A stretch of DNA of 64,000 nucleotides from Branchinecta lynchi (Eukaryota > Arthropoda > Branchiopoda > Anostraca > Branchinectidae): NCBI GenBank assembly GCA_023053575.1, contig JAKZAP010000016.1:10682030-10746029 (forward strand). Reading direction: 5' to 3'. The position numbers were made by a program, and so were the translations under genes. The notes beneath the pieces are model-generated. The model was not told where the DNA came from, made no database searches, and saw only the letters and a program-made list of their open reading frames with translations. This document shows, one piece after another, positions 45,647 to 57,319 of this stretch. Numbering within the stretch: position 1 is the first letter of the stretch; the number at the start of each line of letters is the position of its first letter.

Positions 45647-45905
45647 TTGTACCGTGTTCTTCAAAAGTGTGCTAACTACATTTTCATAGTTTTTGGGCCC
45701 AGTTTTGTGTATGCCGTCTGCATGAAGAAAGTAGGAACTGAGAAAGTTAAAGCTAATCTACCTATTAGCTGGTGCTCATGTCGTTATCTGACACTGACAA
45801 TTTAACAGAATAGCAAATCAGCTATGTTCTTTCCAATGGTATAGCCTACTTAACTCAGTTTTCAAAATTTCTTCAGTGAGCATAGTTTTGAAGAACACGG
45901 TACAA
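45647..45905. mobile_element. MITE with 20-bp perfect TIRs (M)
   Basis: TTGTACCGTGTTCTTCAAAA at 45647-45666 is exactly inverted at 45886-45905. Similarity continues loosely inward. No clear target duplication. Confidence 0.65.
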
Positions 45906-46012
45906 CTGAGAAATGACTCTCCATCAGAATTCGATTTGGCTAGAGAAAAAGTATGTACACAACTGTGAAAGGAAAATTTGAAATAAGTGAACTGGTGCTA
46001 TTCGGAAGGAAA

Positions 46013-46132
46013 ATAATATAATATAATATTTATTTGTGACACACTGTACAGATTTAAGATAGTGGAGTAATAAAGAAAAGAAATAAAGAGAGTACAACAA
46101 ACCACACACAACAACAAAAAAACACTCAATGA
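46013..46132 (-). mobile_element. LINE 3' tail, inverted, interrupted by B6
   Basis: It matches 43714-43860. It appears to be the 3' end of the LINE whose C-terminal codons continue at 47744-47979 on the far side of B6. Confidence 0.6.
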
Positions 46133-47743
46133 ACAAGAGCTACGAGCTCATATGGCACTTGTTACGAGTAGGCGGTAGAAGAAAGTAGATGAGATCGTCA
46201 CAAAATACACCCGCCATCCAAAAATGCGGTTCGGAAAGAAAAATATGATATTTAGTTTCAGTCAATTTCTGAGCAGTTGCGGATGGTCTGCAATCCCTCT
46301 GCTTTAAGCGTTTCTTGAGTTCCCCCCCCCCCCTCCATCCCCCACAGGTATCGTACCCGACGCGGACTTAACACAGAACATCTGAGGCGATAGCTCTTTC
46401 CACCTGACAAGTTTCATTCAAATCCGATCCCCCGTTCAAAAGTTAAGCGCATGCCACTAAATTTTGGACTCCCCATCCATCCACTCCCCCCAGGATGGTC
46501 GGATAGGGGAAACGACTATTCTCAAGTCAATCTGTTCGGATCCCGAGTAGAGGATGATAACCTGGGAAGAAATTACGACATACCTGCTAAGTTTCGTCGT
46601 CCTAGCACATCACGAACTCGCGGGATCGCTGGAAATCCGGACACCCACCTCCCCCCCCCCCACAACTACCCCACAGAGCCCACATCCGGTCCGGCTATGG
46701 CAAAGACGTATCTAGGACTTGAGCTTGTTCTTCTCACCAAGTTTCATCCCGATCCCTCCACTCGACGCGTTTCTCAAGATTTCCGGTTCCCTCATCCAGC
46801 TCCCCCCAGTGTCATCGGATCCGGCCCGGATTTAAAGTGGGACGTCTGAGACACGAGGTCATCCTAAATATCAACTTTCATCAAGATCTGATCACCCGTT
46901 CGCAAGTTAAAAATACCTAAATTTTTGGTTTCCCCCTCCCTCCACTCCCCCCAGATGGTCGGATCGGGGAAGTGACTATTTCCTATTTAATCTGGTCGGG
47001 TCCTTGACATACCTGCCAATTTTCACCGTCCTAGCACATCAGGAAATAACAAACTCGCGGGGCCACTAGAATTTCGCCCCCCCCCCCTCCCCAACTGCCC
47101 CAAAGTAAACGGATCCGTTCCGGCTATGTCAATGGCGTATCTAGGACTTGTGCTTGTTCTTCTCACCAAGTTTCATCCTGATCCCTCCACTCTAAGCGTT
47201 TCTCAAGATTTCTGGTTTTCCCCTCCAACTCCCCCCAGTGTCACCGGATCCGGTCTGGATTTAAAATGGAACATCTGCGACTGAGTTCCTTCCATGTATC
47301 AAGTTTCATTAAGATCCTATCACCCGTTCGTAAGCTAAAAATATCTAATTTTTCCGGATTCCCCCTCCCTCCACTCCCCTCCATATGGTCGTATTGGAGA
47401 AACGACTATTTCTAATTTAATCTGGTACGCCTGCCAAGTTTCGCCTGCCAAGTTTCATCGTCTTAGCTTATCTGGAAGTGCCCGAACTAGCAAAACCGGG
47501 ACCGACAGACCGACTGACAGACAGAAATTACAATCGTGCGCACCTAGGCGGAAATACGCGTCAGCACCAATATTGGTCTGCAGATTTTCCAGCGAACATA
47601 AGATGTCGTTAGCTCCGTAGCAATGTACAAGGCGTCTATTTCGGACCGAAGTGCCCGAACTAGCAAAACCGGGACCGACAGACCGACTGACAGACAGAAA
47701 TTACAATCTTTATATGGCACTTGGCCGAAGGGCAAGTGCCATA
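46133..47743 (+). mobile_element. Family B repeat, near full length (B6)
   Basis: It starts AAGAGCTACGAGCTCATATG GCACTTG and ends TATATGGCACTTGGCCGAAG then GGCAAGTGCCATAAAAA. Internal blocks with CAAGTTTCATC recur about every 190 bp. Near the 3' end, 47477-47535 is repeated at 47650-47706, with a copy of LINE sequence in between. Confidence 0.85.
47536..47649 (-). repeat. Extra copy of LINE sequence inside B6
   Basis: GTGCGCACCTAGGCGGAAAT to TCTATTTCGGACCG is the same as 47765-47877, apparently copied into the 3' part of B6. Confidence 0.8.
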
Positions 47744-47979
47744 AAAAGCCGAATGAGGCCGTGGTGCGCACCTAGGCGGAAATACGCGTCAGCACCAATA
47801 TTGGTCTGCAGATTTTCCAGCGAACATAAGATGTCGTTAGCTCCGTAGCAATGTACAAGGCGTCTATTTCGGACCGATCTGGGTAAGTACAGAAGGAATT
47901 TGCAATATCGAAAATAATCCACCCTCATTTGCTTAAAATCAGTCTTTGTAAATACAGGATATAAACCAGACGCAGACAA
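47744..47979 (-). pseudogene. Non-LTR retrotransposon C-terminal fragment
   Basis: The minus frame gives VFTKTDFKQMRVDYFRYCKF and continues with LLYLPRSVRNRRL. It parallels the 41906-42298 fragment (KKMRSCYFKYTKHLLHLS). It is cut off by the end of B6. Confidence 0.6.
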
Positions 47980-48381
47980 AACGGCATGGTAAAAATAGTA
48001 AATGGTATAATAGTATTAGGTTTCAATTAATAATGTACTTTATTTCCTTAATAGCTTGTATTATACACGCTAGCACTGGATCGTCATTCACACAAATAAC
48101 ATATGACAATTACATAAGTAGACATTTCATCTACACGTACAACTTGAAAATATAATTTGACTTAACTTCATCTGCTTTAAGAGTCTCAAAAGCATTGTAT
48201 TTCCTTGTTAGAGATACATTGCCAGGCCAAGACGATCTATCATTAATAACACTATCTGGCACCAAGAGATATCTTTTTTGGCGGCCTTTATTGCAGCATT
48301 CCCGATTGCTGCCACACATAGAGAGATATGGCTGCAGCGACCAATAACTCAAACAGTCCAATTGCTGACCAAAGGATATAT
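47980..48381. other. No recognised feature
   Basis: No gene recognised; AT-rich near 48000-48140. Confidence 0.35.
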
Positions 48382-48512
48382 GAGTTTGGTGAAAGCAAAG
48401 CAGATAGTCCACTCAAGTAGTGGGAGCCAAAGCTGACACGGATAGGAGTTTATACAATTTGTTCGCGTTTTGTTTTTTAATTACATCAATATTTGCTCGA
48501 ACCCGTCAAGAT
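48382..48512. repeat. Tandem unit X, copy 1, split by A13
   Basis: GAGTTTGGTGAAAGCAAAGC AGATAGTCCA starts this copy and copy 2 at 49572. The rest of copy 1 (GAAACTACACCACAAAGACC) continues after A13 at 49532-49571. Confidence 0.75.
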
Positions 48513-49529
48513 AGAGGCAGACCGAAGGTGTCGATGGGATCCCAAAAATCCAGGCTAATCATCAGAGAAACCCAGAGATCTGGCAAAATAGCCATATCTA
48601 TTTTGACGATATTGACCAAAACTTCCTGCTTTACTACTGCCAAATTTGCGGTTTCGCCCGAATTCCGAGCGAACTACTAGTCCAGCAAAAAAAGAAAAAT
48701 TCAGAAACGAAGCCGGCGTATCTCCTTATCCCTATAAAGAAATCTGATCAACTTTAAATAAAATTTTTACTTAAAAAAAATGCGGGTACAACCGGATTCC
48801 GGACTAATTATATGTCCGGGTGAAAAATGATCATTATATACAGACTCAGCGTCTCTTCTTACCCCTAAATATATCATCTAATCAACTTCAGATAAAGCTT
48901 TTACTTTTAACATATTTTCCGGTTTTGGCCGGATTACAGGCGAACTAGTTGTCCGGCGAGAAAATGGTTTTCACCATCGGGTTCAGCATGTCTTCTTACC
49001 CATAAATCAAACATTTAATCAACTTCAAATGAAACTGTTACTTTTAACCAACTTTCTGGTTTTGGCCGGATCCCGGACGAACTGCTTGTCTGGCGACAAA
49101 ATGTTTTTCACCATCATGCTCAGCATGTCTACTTACCCCTAAATCAAACATTTAATCAACTTCAAATGAAACTTTTACTTTTAAAAAACTTTCCAGGTTT
49201 CGCCGGATTCCGGACGAACTACTTGTCCGGCGAGAAAATGATTGTCACCATCGTGCTCAGCATGTCTTTTTACCCCATAATCGACTATCACATTAGCTGT
49301 TTAAAAATATTTTGTTTTTCCCTTAAATTGAACCCCCTCCCCCCCCCCAAATATAGGGCTACAGAGTCCATCTACGAACTCGATCTTACCCTTGACCCAA
49401 ACAATCCTCACACCAAGTTTCATCAAAATATCTCATTCCCTTCGAGAGTTATCGTGCTTACAGACGGACGGACGGACAACTTTTGCGATGTCATAGGTAT
49501 CCCTCCACTTACGTTTTGGAATCCCAAAA
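48513..49529 (+). mobile_element. Family A repeat inserted in unit X (A13)
   Basis: The 5' end is altered (GCAGACCGAAGGTGTCGATG then GGATCCCAAAAAT). The 3' end is TTTTGGAATCCCAAAAA. Four or five monomers are present. Confidence 0.85.
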
Positions 49530-49571
49530 ACAAGAAACTACACCACAAAGACCATCGAGATAATTCAAATT

Positions 49572-49773
49572 GAGTTTGGTGAAAGCAAAGCAGATAGTCC
49601 AATGAAGCAGTGGGAGCCAGAGTTGCCGCGGATAGGAACTTTATCCAATTTTTCATGTTTTTTTTTGTATAAAATTAATTTTTGCTCTAACTCGTCAAGA
49701 TACAGACCGAACATGGTCGAAACTAAAAAAAATGAAGAAACTACACTAAAAAGACCACCAAGATAGTTCAAAT
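49572..49773. repeat. Tandem unit X, copy 2, uninterrupted
   Basis: It corresponds to 48382-48512 plus 49532-49571. It serves as an approximate empty site for A13. Confidence 0.75.
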
Positions 49774-50237
49774 TCACTCCATCAGTATTCACAATTTTGA
49801 TCAGCCATAAGGAACTTTTCTATGGAGGTGACTATTTCTTGTCCGGGGGAGCGGTAGAGAACACTTGGAAAACCGAAAGAAAATGAAACAAATCTGACGA
49901 AGGTATTCGTTACTGAATATGGCACAGAAGGGGGAAAGATATATCTTGTGTGTTCGGACTCCTTTTCTTTTGATGCAAATTTTCTTATACGATACAAAGC
50001 TTTCCTGTAACAAGGTCGTCCCAAGAGTAAACGGAGCTACAGTCTAACTTGGATAAAAGTAGACTTTTTAAAACTGTTACAGAACTGCAAGCTGCGAACT
50101 AACGACGAGTTCCGTCGAAACTGACCTTGAGATTATGATCGACAATGGTATGAGTTTCGAGAATGATGACCAAACCGTACTTGAAAGGGCATCTCGAGTC
50201 TGAGATCTCCTTCGGTGCACCACTGACAATCCATTTT
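49774..50237. other. No recognised feature
   Basis: Open frames of 70-80 codons on the minus strand have no recognisable domain. Confidence 0.35.
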
Positions 50238-50340
50238 CTCCATAATAATAATAATACTTGTATTTGAAAAAAAGCCCGAAGGCCATATACAGGTACAAGT
50301 TATTAATAAACAGAAACTTCAATCACCATACAACTAATCT
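50238..50340 (-). mobile_element. LINE 3' tail, inverted, with (TTA)n
   Basis: In reverse, the stem-loop GGCCTTCGGGC (50274-50284) precedes TTTTTTTCAAATACAAG and a TTA run (50243-50257). Confidence 0.55.
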
Positions 50341-50459
50341 ACGGGAAGCTTTCTATATTCCAGCGCTCTAGATCCACACCAACAAATCTTACTAATCCAC
50401 TAGGCAGATGTACACTTTAGGATACATCACATTCTGGTAATTCTCCTGCCCAATTTTTA

Positions 50460-50578
50460 CATAGTTTCATCACGTCATTTATTTCTGGTCCTATTTTTTA
50501 AGTGTATTAGTTAATTTGTTTCGTGTCTGTCCTCTTCTAGCTTTAAGCTATTTGGTAAATAAACTTGATTGATTGAAA
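50460..50578 (+). mobile_element. LINE 3' tail with (ATTG)n
   Basis: The stem-loop TAGCTTTAAGCTA (50538-50550) precedes GGTAAATAAACTTGATTGA. Confidence 0.5.
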
Positions 50579-51544
50579 AACTCCACCTTCAAAGACGAAG
50601 CAACGCTAGATACTGTTTAAAAATCTTTAATTTTGGATTAAGTCACAGCCAACAGTGTCATTTCTAGACAGGGACCAGGATAAGCTGGAGAACGTCCATT
50701 CAAGGGTCACTTCGACAAGGAACTTCCACACTGGCTTAGTGATATATGCCGAACTCTCTAGGCTTGCCAGATGGTTTAGTATCGGAGTAGAGTCGACGAC
50801 CCCCACCAACTTTGACTCCCTCCATTGCCTTCCTTTCCAACCCTCGACTTCAAACGCCCACGCCCGCCCACCGGCTGATTGGCTAGGCCTTTCGCGTCCG
50901 GCATAAATATTTTTGCCGAGAGGACCTGTATGAATTACAGCATAGCGCCTGGGGGCGGGACCTGAGCTGCGTCATTCAAACTTGAAGTCAAAGACGTTAG
51001 ACGGTGGGCGACAGGTATTCGGTCCAAAAATTTCTTCAAGTACGATACGATACTCGAGAGAGAGTAGAATTTAATTTGAAAATGACTTTCAGAGCAATCA
51101 TGCCGAATTCGCATTTCTCGTCGACACGGAAACGTTGTCAGTGGACATTTACAACAGATTTGCAGATGTCAGTATATACATATACAATTTAAAGACAAAC
51201 GAACTATATAAATGCAAATGAAACAAAACAAATTCATTTTTAGTCGTGAGAATTAAAAAGTGTTACGAAAGATGGAACGAAGCTTTTCCTGTATCTTTCC
51301 TGAGTGCAAATTACTGGTGTTGATTTGGGGACTTTCTGGCATTTTTCCAGGGGGGGGGGGTCTACTTCTGGGAGGATCATGAATGGGTGGGAAGAGATCA
51401 CGGAACCTGGAGTCAGAAAATGCTCGTGTTCCGTAACCATAGCACAGTGTTAGTCTCCTTTCCTCAAGCGTAGTGAGTCCGAACTTTTTGAGAAGATACA
51501 AATAGGGGAGCTTTCCTTCCCGCCCAATAAAGAGCTAACACAGT
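50579..51544. other. No recognised gene
   Basis: A GC-richer patch (50800-50970) includes GGCATAAATATTTTTGCC, which could be TATA-like, but no downstream exon was recognised. Confidence 0.35.
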
Positions 51545-51839
51545 AGCTGCGTTCGTTGCACTCCGCACTGTCTCTGGTGTTTAGTCACCAGTGTCCGGTT
51601 CTTTCCTTAAAACGCGTTCTTTTGGTTCACCTGTGAGTTGATGAAAACCGGCTAACACCTCGCTGCAGCAGGGCTCACGAGCAGGTTCTGGTTAGTCCGC
51701 ACCGGTGAGATGAAACCGGACACTGGTTAGTACAAAAACGGGTTATAAGACTGGTGAGAAGTCACCGGTGGATTCAAAAACGGCTTATAAGATAAACCGG
51801 ACACTATCGGTGAGAACTCCCGTGACAAAGAACGCAGCT
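51545..51839. mobile_element. Repeat C, MITE-like, complete
   Basis: The ends AGCTGCGTTC and GAACGCAGCT are inverted. The flanks fit either a TA duplication (if the outer base pair is host) or AGT. The interior matches the truncated copy at 20924-21202, including CACCAGTG.CCGGTT and CAAAAACGGGTTATAAG. Confidence 0.7.
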
Positions 51840-51879
51840 AGTATTGGATTGCCAAACTTGCCGCTCTTCTCAGTTACAT

Positions 51880-52313
51880 CATAACTACCAACATCATAAT
51901 AAGGTGAATATACTTTTGTCCGATGTGCGGATGCGAGAATGAGAGTTTGGTTCACGTGGTTTGCGAGTGCATGGAGCTGAGTGAATGGAGGAAAGAACAG
52001 TGTGGTGTGAAAGAGTTTGATGAAGAGTGGTTAATTAGAGTTGTTAGGAATGAATGTTTTACTACGATTAAGAGATTGGGGCGATTCCTGAGGACAGCGA
52101 TGGAACACAGAAGTAGATTTTTGGATTAGGGAAGTAACTAAGAAATGTTGAAAACGGTTATAGAGAAGAGAAAAGATTAAGGAGGAGCTTCTCTCTTTTG
52201 TGTTGTTTTGTTTTGTGCGTTTTTTTCTAGTATGTGATACTTTTTTGTGATTTTGTTGGCATGGCCCTCGGGCTGCTTAACAATTAATACATCTATCTAT
52301 CTATCTATCTATA
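51880..52313 (+). pseudogene. Non-LTR retrotransposon 3' fragment (K2)
   Basis: It encodes CPMCGCENESLVHVVCEC and a further ~55 residues to GRFLRTAMEHRSRF, then a stop. This is the same C-terminal knuckle and end as K1 (G.INK.GRFL against TTIKRLGRFL). The 3' UTR ends with the stem-loop GGCCCTCGGGCT, then CAATTAATACATC and a CTAT repeat. No RT domain is present. Confidence 0.75.
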
Positions 52314-54786
52314 CATATAAGGCAATAGTCAAACATAAGAAGGCAATAGCCAATAGTGATAGCCAGTCGAAATAAAACTAAACAAGTGGTTTTATGTAGT
52401 TAGATCTCTTGTGACGTCAAATTTTGTCTTACTTTTCTCTCGTCCCATAATTTCTCACTAATTTTACCACCTCGCCCTTATAATAGGTTCTCGATAGCCT
52501 ACAGCAACTTTTGTCTTCTAAGAACTGGAAGCAAAAACGGATTTTCCAATAAACTTGCAAGAGGACGGGACGCCAACTAATTGATCCCCCCGCCCGATCA
52601 TTACTTGGAAATTACGAAGAGCAAAGTCTAATTTGCGTGCCTCTAATGTTTGGGCCTTCCCGAAGGCAAGAATTGTTTGTCGGAAGGAATATCTCTTCCC
52701 TGCGTTTTCCATTAGAAGTGGAGGGAGGCAAAAACAGGACTTGAGATGGGAACTATGGCTACATTAGCCATGTGATTGAGTCTAGCTTAGTAGATACTTC
52801 GGCCATTTTGAAGTGAGGTCATGGATATATTAAATAGATTTCATTTCTGTTATTTCTGATGCTGAAACGTACTATTGGAATTTAAAAACAATGTTTTTAA
52901 GAAAATCGTGGCGCTTTGAGCCAATCGTTTTTTACCGGTTGGCCGAAAACACTGGAGGGACGTCTTCTCTAATTCGTGATGCCTCTGCTCTTTTTGACCC
53001 AAGTTTGCCGCCCGACATACTTTGGCTGCTTTCTATATAAATCAGAACTTTGACTCAAAATTCAACTGTCTTTTGAGGCCCGATTTCCAAAGAAATTTCC
53101 GAATTGCTGATAACAATTTATTATGTCGATACTTCATTATTGGTCGTATTGTCCCATGGCGTCGGTAACGTGTATAATATGTAGATACATGGGGCAATGT
53201 GCGTTTTTTAGAGTTAGTAAATTTTATTGGAATCTAGGAAAAAAAAAAATCTCATGAGCTTAATAAACTTAATTTTGGTCGGATGACGACACTGGACACC
53301 AGCGCCTTAGTTCGCAACATGATAAATAGAAGAAGATACGGAGTTGAAACGTCTTGAACTGGAGTTCTACATGTCGTACGAGGCTACAATGCTACCAAAC
53401 ACTTGGCGGCTTCTTTCTTTGCAGATAAATTATCGAATACAACTACGAAAAAAGTTACTGTTTAGTTTTTATTTATTCTAACATGTCTTTCTTTTTTAAA
53501 TACGACTTCTCCTCCTATCGGTGTTAAAAAAAAATTAGAAAATCACATAACGTCACCTATGCTTCCTGAACATACTCAAACTATCATTTATGAATTACAT
53601 GACGGCGTTAAAAAACAAAAATTAATACCTTTTCTATTCTTTCAGCTTTTCCAAAATATACATTGTATTTTACTTAAAATAAATGACAATTTCGCCTTCT
53701 AAGTCCTTCTCCAACCTTCTTCTGACAGAGTCAATCCTTCCAGTTTTAATCCCCATTTTGCAGGCATGAAGAGCTCTAAATATACACCCCTTTCCTTTTT
53801 GAACGCTTACCCTTCTAGCCCCCCCCCCCCTTAGCGCAAACATTTCCATCATTATTTACAGCCAGCGATGACAGAATGCAACAGACCGCTGAGTCTCTTT
53901 AGTCATTTTCTAAAAGGGAAAAAACATCATAAACGGCTGGGAGCTGAGAAATTTCAGATCAATGCTTGAGTGATGGGCTTATCGAAATCAAAGCAGTTTC
54001 GAGCCCAGCGTCTCCGAGTCCGAGACAGAAGTCACGCTCACGATTCCCCGTCCTGGAAAAAAATCTCTCGAGAACAAGAATTATAAAAAAAAAGTCTTCT
54101 CAAGACGGAGTCACGCCCCGATTCCTGACAATATTATAATTAATGCATTTGGTCTGAGAAATCTATGTTTATTCATGAAAGACTAATCTCTTGACTTGGT
54201 CATTGAAGACGTCTGTGTCGGTTTAAATTTTCGAAAGCCGGGTTTTTCCGACTCTGAACCCGGACGGATTGAGACGAGCGAAGTCCTTGACAGTGAAACA
54301 AACGCCTCTATCCCAAATCCCCGACTCCTCGATATAGAGCAATTAAAAGACAGAATCAGACTTTAGCGATTCTTTGTGCTAAAAAGCAGTTACTTTGTTC
54401 TTAGGAACAGACTTGTTATCCTAAATATCAATTCAGTTATAACATCTATTTATATTCACCAAAGCTGACGAACAGAATCATAAATAAATAAAAGGGTTAT
54501 ATCGGGCCAATAATTAGACCATAATGTATAATTTAACTCATTTAAAAAAACGAACAAATAAACATCAAGCTTAAGCTTCGGACAACATAAAAATCAATAA
54601 ATGTAACCCATTAAAAAGTGTGCTCTATATTTAAAATTCTGAAAAAATGTTTCCAGTTACCTTCCAAATATCATTTTTTTTTTAAATCAAAATTGTCCAC
54701 GATAAAGGAATCAGATCACGGCGAGTGCGCGAACTGATTAAACTGAAGTGTTATTTCGGTGGCTTTGGGATTGGCATTCCGTATGA
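52314..54786. other. Low-repeat region without recognised gene
   Basis: The longest stretch here with no recognised repeat. Frames of 60-64 codons on the minus strand (52518-52712, 53670-53852) lack known domains. A C-run lies at 53820. Confidence 0.4.
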
Positions 54787-55763
54787 ACAAGACCAAAGGT
54801 GTCGATGGGATCCCAAGATTTAATATTTGATCCAGACAGTTGGGTCTTGCCGATACTCGATCTTCGCCAGACTCCTTGCACATTTTTAATATTAAAGTTT
54901 ATAAGCAAATCAAGGCCAACGGCTGATCATTTTAGAAAACCAAGTTCAGATATAGATTAACCATGTGTATTTACCCCTATACGTCGTATCTACTTTGGCG
55001 AAATTGATCAAATCTCCCTGCCTTACTCCTGACAAATTTCCGGTTTTGGCCGGATTCCTGGCGAACTGCTTGTCCGGCAAAAGATTAAAGCTCAAAACTG
55101 AATTAAGTATATCTCCTTACCCCTGTACCGAACATTTAATCTAGCTCGAGATAAACTTTAACTTTTAACATTTTATCCGGATTCCGGGCGAACGATTCGT
55201 CCGGCGAGATAACAGTTTTCTTTTACGGATTCAGTATGCCTCCTTACCACAACACGGAGCCTCTAATCAACTTCAGATAAAGCTTTTACTTATAACAATT
55301 TTTTTCCGGTTTCAGCCGGATTCCGGTTGAACTATATGTCCGGGTAGAAAATGAGTGTCATATACGGAGCATATTTCCTAACCTACATGTAACACATTAT
55401 CAAATAAAACTTTTACTTTTAACAAATTTTCTGGTTTGGGCCTGATTCAAGGCGAACTACTCTCCGAAGAAAAAATAATTTCCATTCACGTGTTCAGCAA
55501 GATTGACCACCTCATTAACTGTTAAAAAGTATTTTGTTTACCCCTTAATTTGAATCCCTACCCCCAAAATGCAGGGCTACAGAACCCATCTACTATCTCG
55601 ACCTGTCCCTTGACGACGTCCCGAAAGAATCCGCACACCTATTTTCATCAAAATATCTCATTCCCTTCGAGCGTTATCGTGCTGACAGACGGACGGACGG
55701 ACAGACGGACCATTTTTATGAAGTCATAGGTATCCGTCCACTTACGTTTTGGGATTCCAAAAA
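54787..55763 (+). mobile_element. Family A repeat (A14)
   Basis: It runs from ACAAGACCAAAGGTGTCGAT to TTTTGGGATTCCAAAAA. The 3' module has CGAGCGTTATCGTGCTGACA and GACGGACGGACGGACAGACG. Confidence 0.87.
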
Positions 55764-56150
55764 CAAAAGTGACCGGATACGAACCTTATTAGTTATTTGG
55801 TTTAATTGGACCGTACCCTACAATACGTCTGAATTAGAGGACTTGTCAACGCGTGTTCTCTCATTTTTCTTTTATTTGGTCATCATAGTTTTCCCAAATC
55901 CCACACTAAAACCTGCGAACGTTTTGAGAAAACTTGCCTTTCTCGTGTTTCTCTTTTTTTACTCCTTTCAGCTTTAAAAACTCGATCTGACATAGCTGTA
56001 TCCTCTACAAATCTACAGATTCCCTTCGTGTTCAGTTTCCTGTCTACTTTGATTACTCAATCTCCCGGCTAGTGCTCGGATATCCAACAAATCCGCAACA
56101 GATAAATGCCGATAAACCGGACGGGAAGCCTGATCCAGTTAAGATCCCTT
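55764..56150. other. No recognised feature
   Basis: No gene recognised. Confidence 0.35.
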
Positions 56151-56446
56151 CCCGATGAAAAACTTATCTGAAAATAGTACTATGAAGTAGTACGAAAAAG
56201 TTGCATGCAGTACTAACGATGCTACTACATGCTTCTACTTCAAGGCTACCGTTTTACTGCATACTACAATATGCTACTATGAGCAAGACTGGATGCTACT
56301 ATGGCAAGACAAGATGCTACTGGATACTACTACATAAGATTGGACCAGTCTGAGGCTCATTAAATGATAGTATTCTCTGCTATTACATAGTATTACATGC
56401 AACGTTTTTGTACTACTACTACGCAGGCTAGAAATTTTTCATCGGG
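56151..56446 (+). mobile_element. Repeat E, copy 1 (MITE)
   Basis: The TIRs are CCCGATGAAAAA and its inverse TTTTTCATCGGG. The interior has GATGCTACTATGGCAAGACA-type repeats and TAGTACTATGAAGTAGTAC. The flanking dinucleotide is TT on both sides. Confidence 0.8.
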
Positions 56447-57319
56447 TTTGTGGTCTGAAATCATGTCAACATATTTTTCCCTATATACCGCACATCACGA
56501 GTGCAGGATTGTCTTCGAATCTCCCAAACATAAGTCAGATCCGCAACTAGTCCTTCCATTGCCTGTACACCGAAGCGGAAATTATCGTTTCGTTCTGGTA
56601 GGGTGGGAAGGCGGGTATGAAACTCCCTGAACGACTCAGCTACGAACGAATGGGCAGTTATTGAAAAGACTAGGAAAATCAGGTTCGCCATATACCACCG
56701 TTCCCTAAAAAATATATTGTTTCGGCCTTCTTCAGCTTTAAATGAAGGTCGTTTTTATTCGTTCTAATCAGGTTTGAAATGTTTTTTTTTTGTGAGTGTG
56801 TGTGGTGGTGGTGCAATAGTTTGTATTTGTCACGGATAGCACCCACAAGCGACTGTACGGACGAGTTTTAGAGCTAGCAACCCTTTGCCAACTCTAGGAC
56901 TGTTCTAAGGCCGCCCGAACCTCCAAAAAAAGCCCTAAACAGAGAGTGGTTAAAACACTTACAGTAATCAAATATAGCTTCTTATTCTTGTTTACATAAT
57001 TTATACTAATTGTCGCAGAACTCGAAAAGTAGACCCACATTAACTTCAAACCAATGTAACAATTTATCTATTGCACTTAAATATGAAAAAACTTCACTTA
57101 CTAATACTAATATAAAAGAACATAATTTCGCACCGAATACTTTTCTACAAAACATTATATTAAACAAATAATAAGTTTAGTTCCAGTGATTAATGGGGCT
57201 TTGGCAATTAGAGTTCTGTGACAATATTCCATTCATTATCCGAAGGAAGCCTATTTTTTTCTGTATTCGGGACATTTACACAGCCTTTTTCCAACCCTCT
57301 TCCGTACCTTCTAAGACGA
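56447..57319. other. No recognised feature
   Basis: No gene recognised. (GTGGTG)-like stretch near 56800. Confidence 0.35.

Noticed and set aside
50890..50920. TATA box of a gene promoter
   Set aside because: A TATAAAT-like motif in a GC-rich patch, but no downstream exon could be recognised.
52518..52712. 64-codon minus-strand frame as a possible small gene
   Set aside because: No homologous motif recognised and no promoter or splice support.
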